From positions 1 to 46,313 of the forward strand of contig CABJAN010000026.1 in assembly GCA_902363515.1 (NCBI GenBank): 46,313 nt of DNA, read 5' to 3'. Of this stretch, positions 7,322-16,688 are shown piece by piece (position 1 is the stretch's first letter; every line of letters begins with the position of its first letter). A model generated the notes under the pieces. It saw nothing but the letters and a program-made list of their open reading frames with translations. It had not been told where the DNA came from and searched no databases. This stretch comes from Bacillota bacterium (lineage in GTDB: Bacteria; Bacillota; Clostridia; Lachnospirales; Lachnospiraceae). Position numbers and translations under genes: made by a program.

Positions 7322-9401
7322 GCTGACCCGCGCGGAAAAGAAACAGATAGCGGCGATTATCCGGCAGGCAAAGGGGGACGGCAAAGCCCACACCGCACAG
7401 CAAACCATTCCCTACCTTGCCATGTACCCGGACGGTATCTGCAAAGTGGCACAGCGTAAATATTCAAAGAGCATTGCTTTTGAGGACATCAATTATCAGC
7501 TTGCACAGGCAGACGATAAGACCGCCATTTTTGAAAACTGGTGCGATTTTCTCAACTACTTTGACGCAAGTGTGAACGTGCAGCTTTCTTTCATCAATCA
7601 AGGCTCACAGCAGGAACAGACAGCGCGGGCAATCCATATCCCGCCGCAAAACGACGATTTTAACTCTATCCGCACCGAGTATTCCGATATGCTGAAAACG
7701 CAGCTTGCCAAAGGGAACAACGGGCTTGTAAAGCACAAGTACATCACATTTTCCATTGAAGCGGACAATCCGGCGGCGGCAAGGGCGCGTCTTTCCCGTA
7801 TCGAAACCGACGTACTCAATAACTTCAAGGTACTTGGGGTATCGGCGCACCCCTTATCCGGCTATGAACGTCTGAAAGTGCTGCATGGGGTATTCCACCC
7901 GGCAGGCGAGCCGTTCTCATTCTCCTATGACTGGCTGACCCCGACAGGGCTTACCACAAAGGACTTTATCGCCCCGTCCTCTTTCAAGTTCGGGGAAGGA
8001 CGCTACTTTGCTATGGGGAAAAAGACGGGGGCGGTATCGTTCCTTGAAATCCTTGCCCCGGAGCTAAACGACCGTATCTTAGCGGATATGTTGGACTTGG
8101 AAACAGGCGTAATCGTCAACTTACATATCCGCAGTATCGACCAGTCGGAAGCAATCAAGACCATTAAGCGCAAAATCACTGACCTTGACAAGATGAAGAT
8201 TGAGGAACAGAAAAAAGCGGTTAGAAGCGGTTACGATATTGATATACTCCCGTCCGACCTTGCCACCTTTGGGAATGAAGCAAAGAATTTATTGCAGGAT
8301 TTACAGAGCCGCAACGAGCGAATGTTTCTTCTCACGTTCCTTGTGGTAAATATGGCAGACACGAAGCGGAAACTGGAAAATGACATTTTCGCGGCGGCGG
8401 GCATTGCACAGAAATACAACTGCGCCTTGACCCGTCTTGACTATCAGCAGGAAGCGGGGCTGATGTCCTCTATCCCTTTGGGGGAGAACCTTATCCCGAT
8501 ACAACGGGGACTTACCACATCAAGCACCGCTATTTTTATCCCGTTCATCACGCAAGAATTATTTCAGACCGGGGCTGCCCTGTATTATGGCTTAAATGCC
8601 CTGTCAAATAACATGATACTCTGCGACCGCAAGCAGCTTAAAAACCCCAACGGGCTTATCTTGGGAACACCGGGCAGCGGAAAATCCTTTGCGGCAAAGC
8701 GGGAAATCACAAATGCCTTTCTCATTACCGACGACGATATTTTTATCTGCGACCCGGAAGCCGAGTATTTTGCCCTTGTAAAGCGGCTTGGCGGGCAAGT
8801 GATACGATTATCCCCGACCGGGAAAGGCATGGACGGTACGCCCCAGTATGTGAACCCTATGGATATGAACCTTAATTACAGCGAGGACGACAGCCCCCTT
8901 GCACTGAAAAGTGATTTTATCCTGTCCCTCTGCGAGCTTGTCATTGGCGGCAAGGAGGGCTTGCAGCCCGTTGATAAGACCGTCATTGACCGCGCCGTAA
9001 GGAATGTGTACCGGGACTATCTTGCTGACCCTGTACCGGAAAAAATGCCTATTTTGGGCGACCTTTACGACGAGCTGTTAAAACAGCCGGAGCCGGAAGC
9101 TGCCCGTATTGCGGCGGCGTTGGAACTGTATGTTTCCGGCAGTCTTAACGTGTTCAACCACAGAACCAACGTGGAACTTTCTAACCGCCTTGTCTGCTTT
9201 GATATTAAGCAGCTTGGAAAACAGCTCAAAAAATTAGGTATGCTCATTGTGCAAGACCAGATATGGAACCGCGTTACCATTAACCGGGCAGAAAAGAAAT
9301 CTACCCGCTACTATATGGACGAATTTCATTTGCTCTTAAAAGAGGAACAGACCGCCGCTTACAGTGTGGAGATTTGGAAGCGTTTTAGAAAATGGGGAGG
9401 T
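7269..9401 (+). CDS. virB4: VirB4-like conjugation ATPase, exon 1
   Basis: Start TTG 7269 follows AAAGGAGG inside the end of the PrgI gene. The 711 codons contain Walker A GTPGSGKS near residues 465-473 and Walker B YYMDEFHLLL near 681-690, so this is the VirB4/TraE ATPase that powers pilus assembly and transfer. The frame continues past 9401 only into the intervening sequence and would stop at 9453-9455. The conserved motif KWGG is cut after its last glycine codon, and the remaining 98 residues resume at 9758. Joined, the protein has 809 residues, the normal family length. Without splicing the product lacks its C-terminal motif region. Confidence 0.9.
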
Positions 9402-9757
9402 AAACAGGCACAGTCCCTACAATCTTGCAAATGGGGATTGTGTATGCCGTCTTAACCGAAGCCGAAAAGAACGGTTAAGAATATCAGCGGAGAAGAAAAC
9501 GGGAAAGGTTTTGCAATCCTAATCCGAGTGGAAGTGTCAAGGTAATACTTGATACACACGCAACGCATAGGGCTTGACCCCCGGTTTGCAATAGCCGGGA
9601 ATATAACAGCCCCACGAGGCTCCGCTATCGTTTCGGTCTGCGGCATAAACCGCAGGATAAAAAGATATGCTATGCCGGGTATGAACAGACATACCGCTGA
9701 AAATGGGCGAAAGCCCCGGAGGGACAGATAAAAAACTGTCCGCTAATCACACAACAG
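9402..9757 (+). ncRNA. Probable ORF-less group I intron in virB4
   Basis: This 356-nt insertion lies between GGT and ATA codons of a conserved KWGG-IPTAITQ motif. Its removal restores the frame exactly. The preceding exon base is T and the last intron base is G, as in group I introns. Near the 5' end GTCCCT could pair with the exon end GGAGGT as P1, with U-G at the splice site and one mismatch. A stretch GGGAAAGGTTTTGCAATCC then CCGAG resembles P/Q core words. AAAAAGATATGCTATGCC resembles the S region, and its CTATGC pairs with GCATAG (9563-9568) as a P7 candidate. Several strong hairpins, one with a GAAA tetraloop, lie near the 3' end. It lacks a 5' GTGYG and a domain V, against group II. 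No endonuclease gene is present. Confidence 0.75.
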
Positions 9758-10054
9758 ATACCCACAGCTATCACGCAGAACATCAAGGACTTGCTTGCTT
9801 CCCGCGAGGTGGAAAATATCTTTGAAAACTCTGATTTTGTCCTCATGCTCAATCAAGCACAGGGCGACCGGGCTATCCTTGCAAAGCAGTTAAATATCAG
9901 CCCACAGCAGATGAAGTATGTAACCCACACCGAAGCAGGAGAGGGACTTATCTTTTATGGAAATGTGGTGCTGCCCTTTGTAGACCATTTCCCGAAAGAT
10001 ACCGAGCTTTACCGCATTATGACGACGAAGCCGGAGGAAGTGAGCAGCCTATGA
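9758..10054 (+). CDS. virB4: VirB4-like conjugation ATPase, exon 2
   Basis: The 98 codons from ATA 9758 to the TGA at 10052-10054 read IPTAITQNIKDLLASREVEN and continue with NSDFVLMLNQ, QLNISPQQ, FYGNVVLPFVDHFPKDTELY. This is the conserved C-terminal end of VirB4 proteins. It has no ribosome site of its own at the junction, so it is expected to be made only from a spliced message. The stop overlaps the start of the CHAP gene (ATGA). Confidence 0.88.
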   Translation: MPTAITQNIKDLLASREVENIFENSDFVLMLNQAQGDRAILAKQLNISPQQMKYVTHTEAGEGLIFYGNVVLPFVDHFPKDTELYRIMTTKPEEVSSL

Positions 10055-11994
10055 AACAGTTAAAACCACGCGATAAAATCACACAGAAAATGACCCGCGA
10101 CGGTGCGGTAGAAGTCAACGAAACACAGCAGACTACCGAGCGTATCAGCAGCCGGGAAGCAGACAGCGACTTTTCACAGCCGGACACCGCTACCGCAGAG
10201 CGCGTCATGGAACACCTTGACGCAGCCCATACCCGAAAGGCAAGCAAAAAGGCAGTCAAGAAAGCGCAGGAAGCGGCTGTTTTGCGTACTTCCACTTCCC
10301 GCTTGCAGTTTACCGACGAGGAACGGGCAACGCCGGAACTGGAAACTTACATCAAAAAATCAGAAAAAGCAGCCGACAAACTGGACGCGGCAAAGGCAGC
10401 TCTCCCGAAGCAGAAGAAACTGGTAAAAGAGCGCACCTTTGAGGAAGCCACCGGAAAGGCAAAGACCCGGCTTCACTTTGAGGAACAGGAAAAGCCCCTA
10501 CCCGGCGGCAAACCCCACAATAATCCGTTATCCCGCCCCGCGCAGGAAGCGGGTATTTTTGTTCACAACAAAATCCACAGCGTCGAGAAAGACAATTCCG
10601 GCGTGGAGGGCGCGCACAAATCGGAGGAACTTGCCGAGCGCGGCGCAAGGTACGGGACGCAGAAACTAAAACAGGGCTACCGCAGCCATAAGCTGAAACC
10701 ATACCGGGAAGCGGCAAAGGCAGAACGGGCAGCGTTTAAGGCAAACGTCAATTTCCAGTATCACAAAGCCTTGCAGGAAAACCCGCAGCTTACAAGTAAT
10801 CCCTTTTCCCGGTTCATGCAGAAACAAAAAATCAAACGCCAGTATGCAAAGACGGTAAAGAAAGGCGGCGCAGCTACCGCCAAAGCAGCCGCCGGAGCGT
10901 CCCAAACAGCAGCAAAAAAAGCGGCTGCCTTTGCAGGGCGACACCCGGCAGGCGTGATAATCGCTATCGCCGCGCTGCTTCTGTTCATCATGGTATCGGT
11001 AGGGCTTTCCTCTTGCGGGGCAATGTTTTCCGGCAGCATGAACAGCATGTTAGGGACTTCCTACACGTCCGAGGACAGTGACCTTGTGGCAACGGAACAG
11101 AGCTATGTTGCAATGGAAAACGAGCTGCAACAGGAAATTGACAATATCGAAAGCACCCACCCCGGCTATGATGAATACCGTTATGACCTTGACACTATCG
11201 GGCATAACCCACATGAGCTTGCGTCTTATCTGACTGCCCTTTTACAGAGTTACACCCCGCAGAGCGCACAGGCAGAGCTAAAGCGGCTGTTTGGCTTACA
11301 GTACACCTTGACGCTGACGGAAGAAATCGAGATACGCACCACCACCGACGAGGAGGGCAACGAGGAAGAATACAAATACCGTATCTTGAACGTGAAACTG
11401 ACAAACAAGCCCATTTCCGAGCTTGCAGAGGAACTGCTGAACCCACAGCAGTTTGAAATGTTCAAGGTGTACTTACAGACACAGGGCAACAAACCGTTGA
11501 TTTTTGGCGGCGGCTCTCCCGACGGCAGCCCCTCCGAGGATTTAAGCGGCGTGGAGTTTATAAACGGTACACGTCCCGGAAACCCGGAGCTTATGGAGCT
11601 TGCAAAACAGCAAGTGGGAAATGTGGGCGGCTACCCTTACTGGTCTTGGTATGGCTTTAACAGCCGCGTGGAATGGTGCGCCTGCTTTGTGTCATGGTGC
11701 TACAATCAATCCGGAAAAAGCGAACCGCGCTTTGCGGGCTGCGAATGGCAAGGCGTTCCTTGGTTTCAGTCAAGGGGACAATGGGGCGCGCGGGGTTATG
11801 AGAATATCGCACCGGGCGACGCTATCTTTTTCGACTGGGATTTAGACGGCGTTGCCGACCATGTGGGGCTTGTGCTTGGCAGGGACGGCAGCCGCGTCTA
11901 TACCGTTGAGGGCAATTCCGGCGACGCCTGCAAGATTAAAAGCTATGACCTTAACTATCAATGTATCAAAGGATATGGGCTGATGAACTGGTAA
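10051..11994 (+). CDS. Conjugal CHAP-domain peptidoglycan hydrolase (CD1108-like)
   Basis: The 647-residue product starts at ATG 10051, overlapping virB4 by 4 nt. It has a long charged cytoplasmic N-terminus (1-300), one membrane segment near 302-325 (GVIIAIAALLLFIMVSVGL), an extracellular spacer, and a C-terminal CHAP domain from about 515. That domain holds the catalytic Cys in EWCACFVSWCYNQ (about residue 543) and His in DHVGLVLG (about 602). Such proteins open the cell wall for the conjugation channel. The single-membrane anchor with outside hydrolase is standard for Gram-positive ICEs. Confidence 0.88.
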   Translation: MKQLKPRDKITQKMTRDGAVEVNETQQTTERISSREADSDFSQPDTATAERVMEHLDAAHTRKASKKAVKKAQEAAVLRTSTSRLQFTDEERATPELETYIKKSEKAADKLDAAKAALPKQKKLVKERTFEEATGKAKTRLHFEEQEKPLPGGKPHNNPLSRPAQEAGIFVHNKIHSVEKDNSGVEGAHKSEELAERGARYGTQKLKQGYRSHKLKPYREAAKAERAAFKANVNFQYHKALQENPQLTSNPFSRFMQKQKIKRQYAKTVKKGGAATAKAAAGASQTAAKKAAAFAGRHPAGVIIAIAALLLFIMVSVGLSSCGAMFSGSMNSMLGTSYTSEDSDLVATEQSYVAMENELQQEIDNIESTHPGYDEYRYDLDTIGHNPHELASYLTALLQSYTPQSAQAELKRLFGLQYTLTLTEEIEIRTTTDEEGNEEEYKYRILNVKLTNKPISELAEELLNPQQFEMFKVYLQTQGNKPLIFGGGSPDGSPSEDLSGVEFINGTRPGNPELMELAKQQVGNVGGYPYWSWYGFNSRVEWCACFVSWCYNQSGKSEPRFAGCEWQGVPWFQSRGQWGARGYENIAPGDAIFFDWDLDGVADHVGLVLGRDGSRVYTVEGNSGDACKIKSYDLNYQCIKGYGLMNW

Positions 11995-12026
11995 CACAGC
12001 CCCAAAAAGAAAGGAGAATTTCATTT

Positions 12027-12284
12027 ATGGCAAACAATAAAATCGACCGTATCAATAAGGAAATCGCAAAGACCCGCGAGAAAATCACAGAGTATCAGAA
12101 CAAATTAAAAGGACTGGAAGCGCAGAAAACCGAAGCGGAAAACCTTGAAATCGTGCAGCTTGTACGCGCTATGCGCATGACCCCGCAGGAACTGAAGACC
12201 ATGCTCAAAGGTGATACTATCCCCGGCATGACTGCCGCACCCGCAGAAGAAAATGAACAGGAGGACAATGCAGATGAAGAATAA
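12027..12284 (+). CDS. DUF4315 family protein
   Basis: ATG 12027 follows AAAGGAG. The 85-residue protein is a coiled coil (INKEIAKTREKITEYQNKLKGL) followed by EIVQLVRAMRMTPQELKTML and an acidic tail, which matches DUF4315 proteins located after the CHAP gene. No enzymatic motif. It overlaps the next gene by 11 nt, so translation is probably coupled. Confidence 0.85.
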   Translation: MANNKIDRINKEIAKTREKITEYQNKLKGLEAQKTEAENLEIVQLVRAMRMTPQELKTMLKGDTIPGMTAAPAEENEQEDNADEE

Positions 12285-12999
12285 ACTGAAAAAGACCATG
12301 GCTGCCCTTTGTGCCGCCCTTATCCTTATGGGCGGTTTTTCTGTCCCTGCCTATGCACAGGGGACAGCCGCAGAGCCACCCACAGAGGACGCGACCAACG
12401 ACAGCAATGTTGTTGTTGAAGAACCGGAAACGCCGCCCCTTACCCCAAAGGGCAACGCAACACTGGTAGACGATTTCGGCGGCAATAAGCAGCTTATCAC
12501 TGTTACCACAAAAAGCGGCAACTATTTCTATATCCTCATTGACCGGGCAGCCGAGGGGGAACAGACCGTACATTTCCTTAATCAAGTGGACGAAGCCGAC
12601 CTTATGGCACTGACCGAAACCGGGGAAGCCGCGAAAAAGCCGGAAGCCTGCAACTGTACGAAGAAATGCGAAGCCGGAAAAGTAAATACGTCCTGCCCGG
12701 TATGTGCAACCACTCTGACAGGCTGCACAGGCAAAGAGCCTACCCCGACACCCACAGAGCAGCCGGAAGAACCCAAAGAAAAAGGCGGCAATCCCGGTGG
12801 GGTGCTTGCCTTAGTCCTCTTTGTGCTGCTTGGTGGCGGCGCGGCGTTCTACTACTTTAAGTTTTTAAAACCGAAGCAGAATGTAAAAGGGAACACCGAC
12901 CTTGAAGATTTTGATTTTGAGGACTACGACGAGGACGAGCCGGAAGCAGACACCGGGGAAGTTTCCAAAGAGGAAGAAACGGAGGACGAAACCCTATGA
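12274..12999 (+). CDS. DUF4366 family surface protein
   Basis: ATG 12274 has CAGGAGG upstream. The 241-residue product has a signal peptide (MKNKLKKTMAALCAALILMG ending near AYAQ), an extracellular region with a four-cysteine cluster (CNCTKKC...CPVC), a Pro/Thr-rich spacer, one membrane helix (GVLALVLFVLLGGGAAFYYF), and a very acidic cytoplasmic tail. This fits DUF4366, a type I membrane protein in the transfer operons of this ICE class. The role in mating is not known; the cysteines may bind metal. Confidence 0.85.
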   Translation: MKNKLKKTMAALCAALILMGGFSVPAYAQGTAAEPPTEDATNDSNVVVEEPETPPLTPKGNATLVDDFGGNKQLITVTTKSGNYFYILIDRAAEGEQTVHFLNQVDEADLMALTETGEAAKKPEACNCTKKCEAGKVNTSCPVCATTLTGCTGKEPTPTPTEQPEEPKEKGGNPGGVLALVLFVLLGGGAAFYYFKFLKPKQNVKGNTDLEDFDFEDYDEDEPEADTGEVSKEEETEDETL

Positions 13000-13181
13000 C
13001 CCTATTTACCGACAATCCCTTTGAAAAGATGATGATACAGAAACCGGACTATGGCAAAGGGGAAAAATCCCCGCCGGAGCTTTCTCCCCCACGTTGCGCG
13101 GGCTGCCCTTACAAGGGACAGTCCCCTTGTGTGGGGTACTGTATGAGAAAACTGGAAAATAAACGACAGACCGAACGATAA
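12996..13181 (+). CDS. Small cysteine-containing ICE protein
   Basis: The ATG at 12996 overlaps the preceding stop (ATGA). The 61-residue product holds CAGCPYKGQSPCVGYC, a likely metal-binding knuckle, and a basic C-terminus. I do not recognise a named family. It closes the DUF4315-DUF4366 group; topB, the next backbone gene, is now 10 kb away because of the nested IME. Confidence 0.65.
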   Translation: MTLFTDNPFEKMMIQKPDYGKGEKSPPELSPPRCAGCPYKGQSPCVGYCMRKLENKRQTER

Positions 13182-13284
13182 AAAGATGTACTTGCGATAT
13201 GGAATATGATATAATTGTTCCAACCATAGGAAATGACAGCGACAAACAAACTTGAATTTAGAAAAATCAAAGGAGGGTTTCAGA

Positions 13285-13464
13285 ATGACTAAAAGAAAAA
13301 TATGGATTATTTTATTCATTATTGGCATAGTCATGATTTTAGGAGCTTCGGAATTTAGCAGATTTTTAGCGAATGAGATAAACTGGTACACAGCAGGAAT
13401 AATATTATCTATTGTTTCCGGACTTGGATTATTATTTGAAATGTATTTTAGACGGAATAAGTAA
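13285..13464 (+). CDS. Small two-helix membrane protein
   Basis: ATG 13285 lies behind AAAGGAGGG. The 59-residue protein has two hydrophobic helices (about 5-22 and 32-52) and a basic end FRRNK. Family unknown. Its TAA stop (13462-13464) is the first three bases of the 12-bp repeat flanking the IME, so the integration left this gene intact. It belongs to the ICE rather than to the IME. Confidence 0.55.
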   Translation: MTKRKIWIILFIIGIVMILGASEFSRFLANEINWYTAGIILSIVSGLGLLFEMYFRRNK

Positions 13465-13473
13465 ATTTCAGTT
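13462..13473 (+). repeat. IME left attachment core
   Basis: TAAATTTCAGTT is identical to 23331-23342. Chance identity of 12 bp within the two short flanking regions is unlikely, and it is placed just outside the arm-type motifs. The real core may be shorter or shifted. Confidence 0.6.
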
Positions 13474-13569
13474 GATATTTCACATATTTTAGGAAATTTA
13501 ATAACTGTTATATTTAATTATCAAATTCTTCGCAAACCCTTGAAAATACTAAGTTTGTAGCAAGTGAGC

Positions 13570-13646
13570 TTTCCCTTACTCTTTCCCTTGTGTTATATTC
13601 TCACATTGGTTTTCATGAACCTTAATATGGGAAAAAATAAGGGAAA
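13570..13646. promoter_or_regulatory. Putative integrase arm-type sites, left
   Basis: TTTCCCTTACTCTTTCCCTT followed by GTG (13570-13592) and AAATAAGGGAAA (13635-13646) mirror the set found at 23211-23260. The core repeat is about 100 bp outside. Direct and inverted short repeats inside each end are typical of Tn916-type integrase arm binding. Confidence 0.55.
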
Positions 13647-13754
13647 GAAAATTTCATAACACAGTATAACAATAACGACATGGTGAACTGATTGAAATGT
13701 TTTCGATATTTAACTCTATAACTGATTATTAAAAGAAAATGGAGATAAGATACG

Positions 13755-13991
13755 ATGAGAACAATTTATGCAGAATACAACATAAATCACGATAGTATTG
13801 ATGTTTACACAAGTGCCGGATATATGCTTCGCATTGATTGCTGGAAAGCTGAAAAAAATCTAAAAACCACATACGGATCAGAATGTGCGCTTACTTCATT
13901 GGCTGTGGATGAGCCTTTGGAATATGCAAGATTATATCTTGAGGGTAATTTACAGATGTGGGTAGATGCAGAAGACTCACTAGAGTTATAA
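13755..13991 (+). CDS. DUF6061 family protein
   Basis: ATG 13755 has GGAGAT 10 bases upstream. The 78-residue protein reads MRTIYAEYNINHDSIDVYTS, then DCWKAEKNLKTTYGSE and EPLEYARLYLEGNLQMWV. It fits the small DUF6061 family of Clostridia, often found in mobile elements. No known function. It lies alone at the left end of the IME, tail to tail with the bacteriocin operon. Confidence 0.7.
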   Translation: MRTIYAEYNINHDSIDVYTSAGYMLRIDCWKAEKNLKTTYGSECALTSLAVDEPLEYARLYLEGNLQMWVDAEDSLEL

Positions 13992-14083
13992 TCCTTATCC
14001 ATATAAATAATATGCAAATATATATCCCATCAATATAGCGAATATACTGAAATAAAAGTATCTTTATAATCAATTTTAACCAA

Positions 14084-14129
14084 AAGAATATGTTCTTAGA
14101 GGAGGTGTCTCCCGAAAGAACATATTCTT
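14084..14129. terminator. Bidirectional terminator
   Basis: AAGAATATGTTCTT (14084-14097) and AAGAACATATTCTT (14116-14129) form a perfect 14-bp stem with an 18-nt loop. A-rich sequence on the left gives a T-tract for the leftward operon. It lies between the convergent DUF6061 gene and the ABC gene. Confidence 0.65.
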
Positions 14130-14142
14130 CTATTATGGGTAA

Positions 14143-14751
14143 TTATAAATATAGAACATGCTTTTCTTGTGCTACAATTTCTTCACTATGAGTTACAACA
14201 ATAACTGTTTTTCCCTGTTCACTTAACTCATGCAATATATTCATAACAATCTCACTATTTTTTTTGTCTAAGGAACCAGTTGGTTCGTCTGCTAATACAA
14301 TCGAACATTTCTTTAGCATTAAACGAGCTAACGCAACTCTCTGCTGTTCGCCACCAGATAATTGATAGACTTTTTTGTTAATTACTTTCTGTAAACCAAC
14401 TTTTTCAAGAGCTTCATTTATTGAAATATCCGTTCTACCTGATTTTTTTATTATTTCTAGATTTTCTTTTACTGTTTTGTTTTCCAAAAGGGCAAAATTT
14501 TGAAATAAAAATCCAACAACTTCTTTGAAATATTTCTGCTTTTTTCCTTTTTTTGCCACATCAAAACCATTCACAATAATAGAACCTTTGTCAGGAGTTT
14601 CAATACCTCCAATCATATTAAGTAAAGTACTTTTTCCGCATCCACTTTCGCCACTAATTACCAAAAAACGGCTATCTGGAATTTCCAAATGAAAATTTTT
14701 GAACAAAATTTTATCATTATATGCTTTGCATAGATTTTCAATTGTTATCAT
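14143..14751 (-). CDS. Lactococcin-972-group ABC transporter ATPase
   Basis: The start is ATG 14751 behind AAAGGAGG (a TTG two codons earlier is less likely), giving 202 residues. Motifs are complete: Walker A SGESGCGKST, Q-loop FLFQNFALLE, signature LSGGEQQRVA, Walker B IVLADEPTGSLD and switch His in VVTHSEE. This single-domain ATPase matches the group associated with lactococcin 972 bacteriocins. It overlaps the stop of the DUF1430 permease gene (ATGA) and would pair with it for bacteriocin export or immunity. Confidence 0.88.
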   Translation of the reverse strand: MITIENLCKAYNDKILFKNFHLEIPDSRFLVISGESGCGKSTLLNMIGGIETPDKGSIIVNGFDVAKKGKKQKYFKEVVGFLFQNFALLENKTVKENLEIIKKSGRTDISINEALEKVGLQKVINKKVYQLSGGEQQRVALARLMLKKCSIVLADEPTGSLDKKNSEIVMNILHELSEQGKTVIVVTHSEEIVAQEKHVLYL

Positions 14752-16688
14752 AAGCAACCTCCTTTTAATGATTTCGGTATGTTTGTTTTTTCAACAATTG
14801 TGATATTAAAGAAAATAATTGTAAATTCTATTAGTGCCATAAATGAACTAACAAGAATGCTAATTCCTACTTCAGTCTGTACCGATAATAAAGAATAGAT
14901 AAGCATACCTACTAATATCACAAAATTTTCCACTACAATCATTTTAAGAAGTGTTTTGTGCCGTTCAAATAAACTATATCCAAAGATTTTCATCAAGGAA
15001 ATTTTCATTGCATTTTCTCGGAACTCTAGTCTACTTACTGTAACAATAATCATAATATTTAAAAGCAATACAATCGTACAAAGAGAACTTAAAAATCCCA
15101 CGAGTTTTATTAAAAATGTGTGATTATATAAATACTGTTCATGTACGTTTGTAATTACTAGCTGATAATTTCCAAGCATATCTTCATACTTTTTGCTGAT
15201 ATTTCTTAGCTGTTTTTCATCACATTGAAATAAAACTGCTCCTGCTTTATAGCTTTCAAGATACCCACCATTGACTGCTAAATCTTTGTTTGCCTGATAA
15301 ATAATTATCGGATTTTTGCTTTTTTCGATACCATTTATTCTACTTGTATCTAAATAGGAAAAGTATTCTGTTTCGCTATACTCTATGTACTGAATATTTA
15401 ATTGTTGTAAATTATCATGATTTAAAACATGGCTCAAGGAGTCATAGGCTAATTGCTTGTTTTTAGCAAAATATCTATTCTTTGGAATGAAAATAATCAA
15501 ATCAGAAGATTCATTCTCTACTGCATTTATCTGCTTCGTAAAACCTTGTAACATATCTTTTGCATGATTATTTACATATATCACATCATTTTTATCATTT
15601 AAAATATTCAAGCATATTACAGGCTTTAATGTGTTATATTCATTCTTGTATAGTTTATTCCAAAAAGCTTCTTCTTTTTCAGCATTAAAATCAGTAGTCT
15701 TTACGGTAAAATAATTTGCATCATAATATTCTTCTAACAAATGTTCATTTGTAAATAGGTTATTATGAATACTACTAATATTAGTGGTAATTGTAAAAAC
15801 AGCGGCTACCCCTGCTATAAATTTTAACGAATAAATTAAAAAATCCACTCCTCTTTTGTGTGTTGCATTTGCGAATGCCTTTCTAATATCAAAAAAGCAA
15901 AAAGAACAATATGGAATAGTGGAAAGAATAATTCCAATGGAATATAAAATTGTGACGAGTCTATTCTCATATGCTCCCGATATATAATTTGACAGCAATA
16001 TTTTTGCAACAATAAATAATGCAATGTCAAAAGTTACATCGAATAAAGCAGCCTTAAATGCTATGAAACCAGCACTTTCTCCTAAGGAAACTCGTACAAC
16101 AACCTCTTTTTTTCGCCTAACCACTTCAATTACATTTAGAACAATCATCAATGCAATAATCATACCCCATATAATAAAAATCATGTCCTTTTCCGTAGAA
16201 TTCCAATATTCTGGATAAGTTAAGCTATATTTTTCTGATAATTTCTGATATGCAGAGATAATATTGTCCTCATTTCCTATGTATGAGATAAAGTTTTCAT
16301 AACCCACAGAGGTACTTTGCAATTCTGAGAGATTATGAAATTTTACTTTCGTAATTCCGGAAACTAAAGCGGTATATTCTGATTCTTCTATGTTTGCAGT
16401 ATTTTTTAATGTTTGTCTGATTACTTTATCATCGCCATAAATATGAAGTGTTGAAAGGTATTTATTATTGATTTCATTGTACTGAGAAAAAATATGTACA
16501 TCATTCTCCGTTGCAGTTTCTGATACATCTTTCAGAAACTGCGACATATCTTCACTAGCAACTTCATAGCGTGATGACGTAAAATATGCTGTAGAAAAGT
16601 TCCAAAGCTGATCTTGAAATATTTCAGATTGCATAAGTATTCCAAAAATCAGGAAACAAAACAAACATAAGTTTTTAATTGCTTTCAT
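14748..16688 (-). CDS. DUF1430 bacteriocin-associated membrane protein
   Basis: The 646-residue protein has an N-terminal hydrophobic segment, a large extracellular region, three or more central membrane helices (about residues 170-300), a second extracellular region, and C-terminal helices with an FtsX-like core. This is the layout of the bacteriocin-associated integral membrane (putative immunity) family that accompanies lactococcin 972-like peptides. It starts one base after the stop of the preceding gene and overlaps the ATPase gene, so all three are one leftward operon. Confidence 0.8.
   Translation of the reverse strand: MKAIKNLCLFCFLIFGILMQSEIFQDQLWNFSTAYFTSSRYEVASEDMSQFLKDVSETATENDVHIFSQYNEINNKYLSTLHIYGDDKVIRQTLKNTANIEESEYTALVSGITKVKFHNLSELQSTSVGYENFISYIGNEDNIISAYQKLSEKYSLTYPEYWNSTEKDMIFIIWGMIIALMIVLNVIEVVRRKKEVVVRVSLGESAGFIAFKAALFDVTFDIALFIVAKILLSNYISGAYENRLVTILYSIGIILSTIPYCSFCFFDIRKAFANATHKRGVDFLIYSLKFIAGVAAVFTITTNISSIHNNLFTNEHLLEEYYDANYFTVKTTDFNAEKEEAFWNKLYKNEYNTLKPVICLNILNDKNDVIYVNNHAKDMLQGFTKQINAVENESSDLIIFIPKNRYFAKNKQLAYDSLSHVLNHDNLQQLNIQYIEYSETEYFSYLDTSRINGIEKSKNPIIIYQANKDLAVNGGYLESYKAGAVLFQCDEKQLRNISKKYEDMLGNYQLVITNVHEQYLYNHTFLIKLVGFLSSLCTIVLLLNIMIIVTVSRLEFRENAMKISLMKIFGYSLFERHKTLLKMIVVENFVILVGMLIYSLLSVQTEVGISILVSSFMALIEFTIIFFNITIVEKTNIPKSLKGGCL

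Noticed and set aside
9402..9757. Group II intron
   Set aside because: The 5' end is AAACAGG, not GTGYG, and no 34-nt domain V with AGC and a bulged AY is visible before the 3' end.
9396..9760. Programmed frameshift or simple assembly error in virB4
   Set aside because: The gap is 356 nt with several stops in all frames, rich in strong hairpins, and sits exactly between two codons of a conserved motif. That fits an inserted intron, not a slip.
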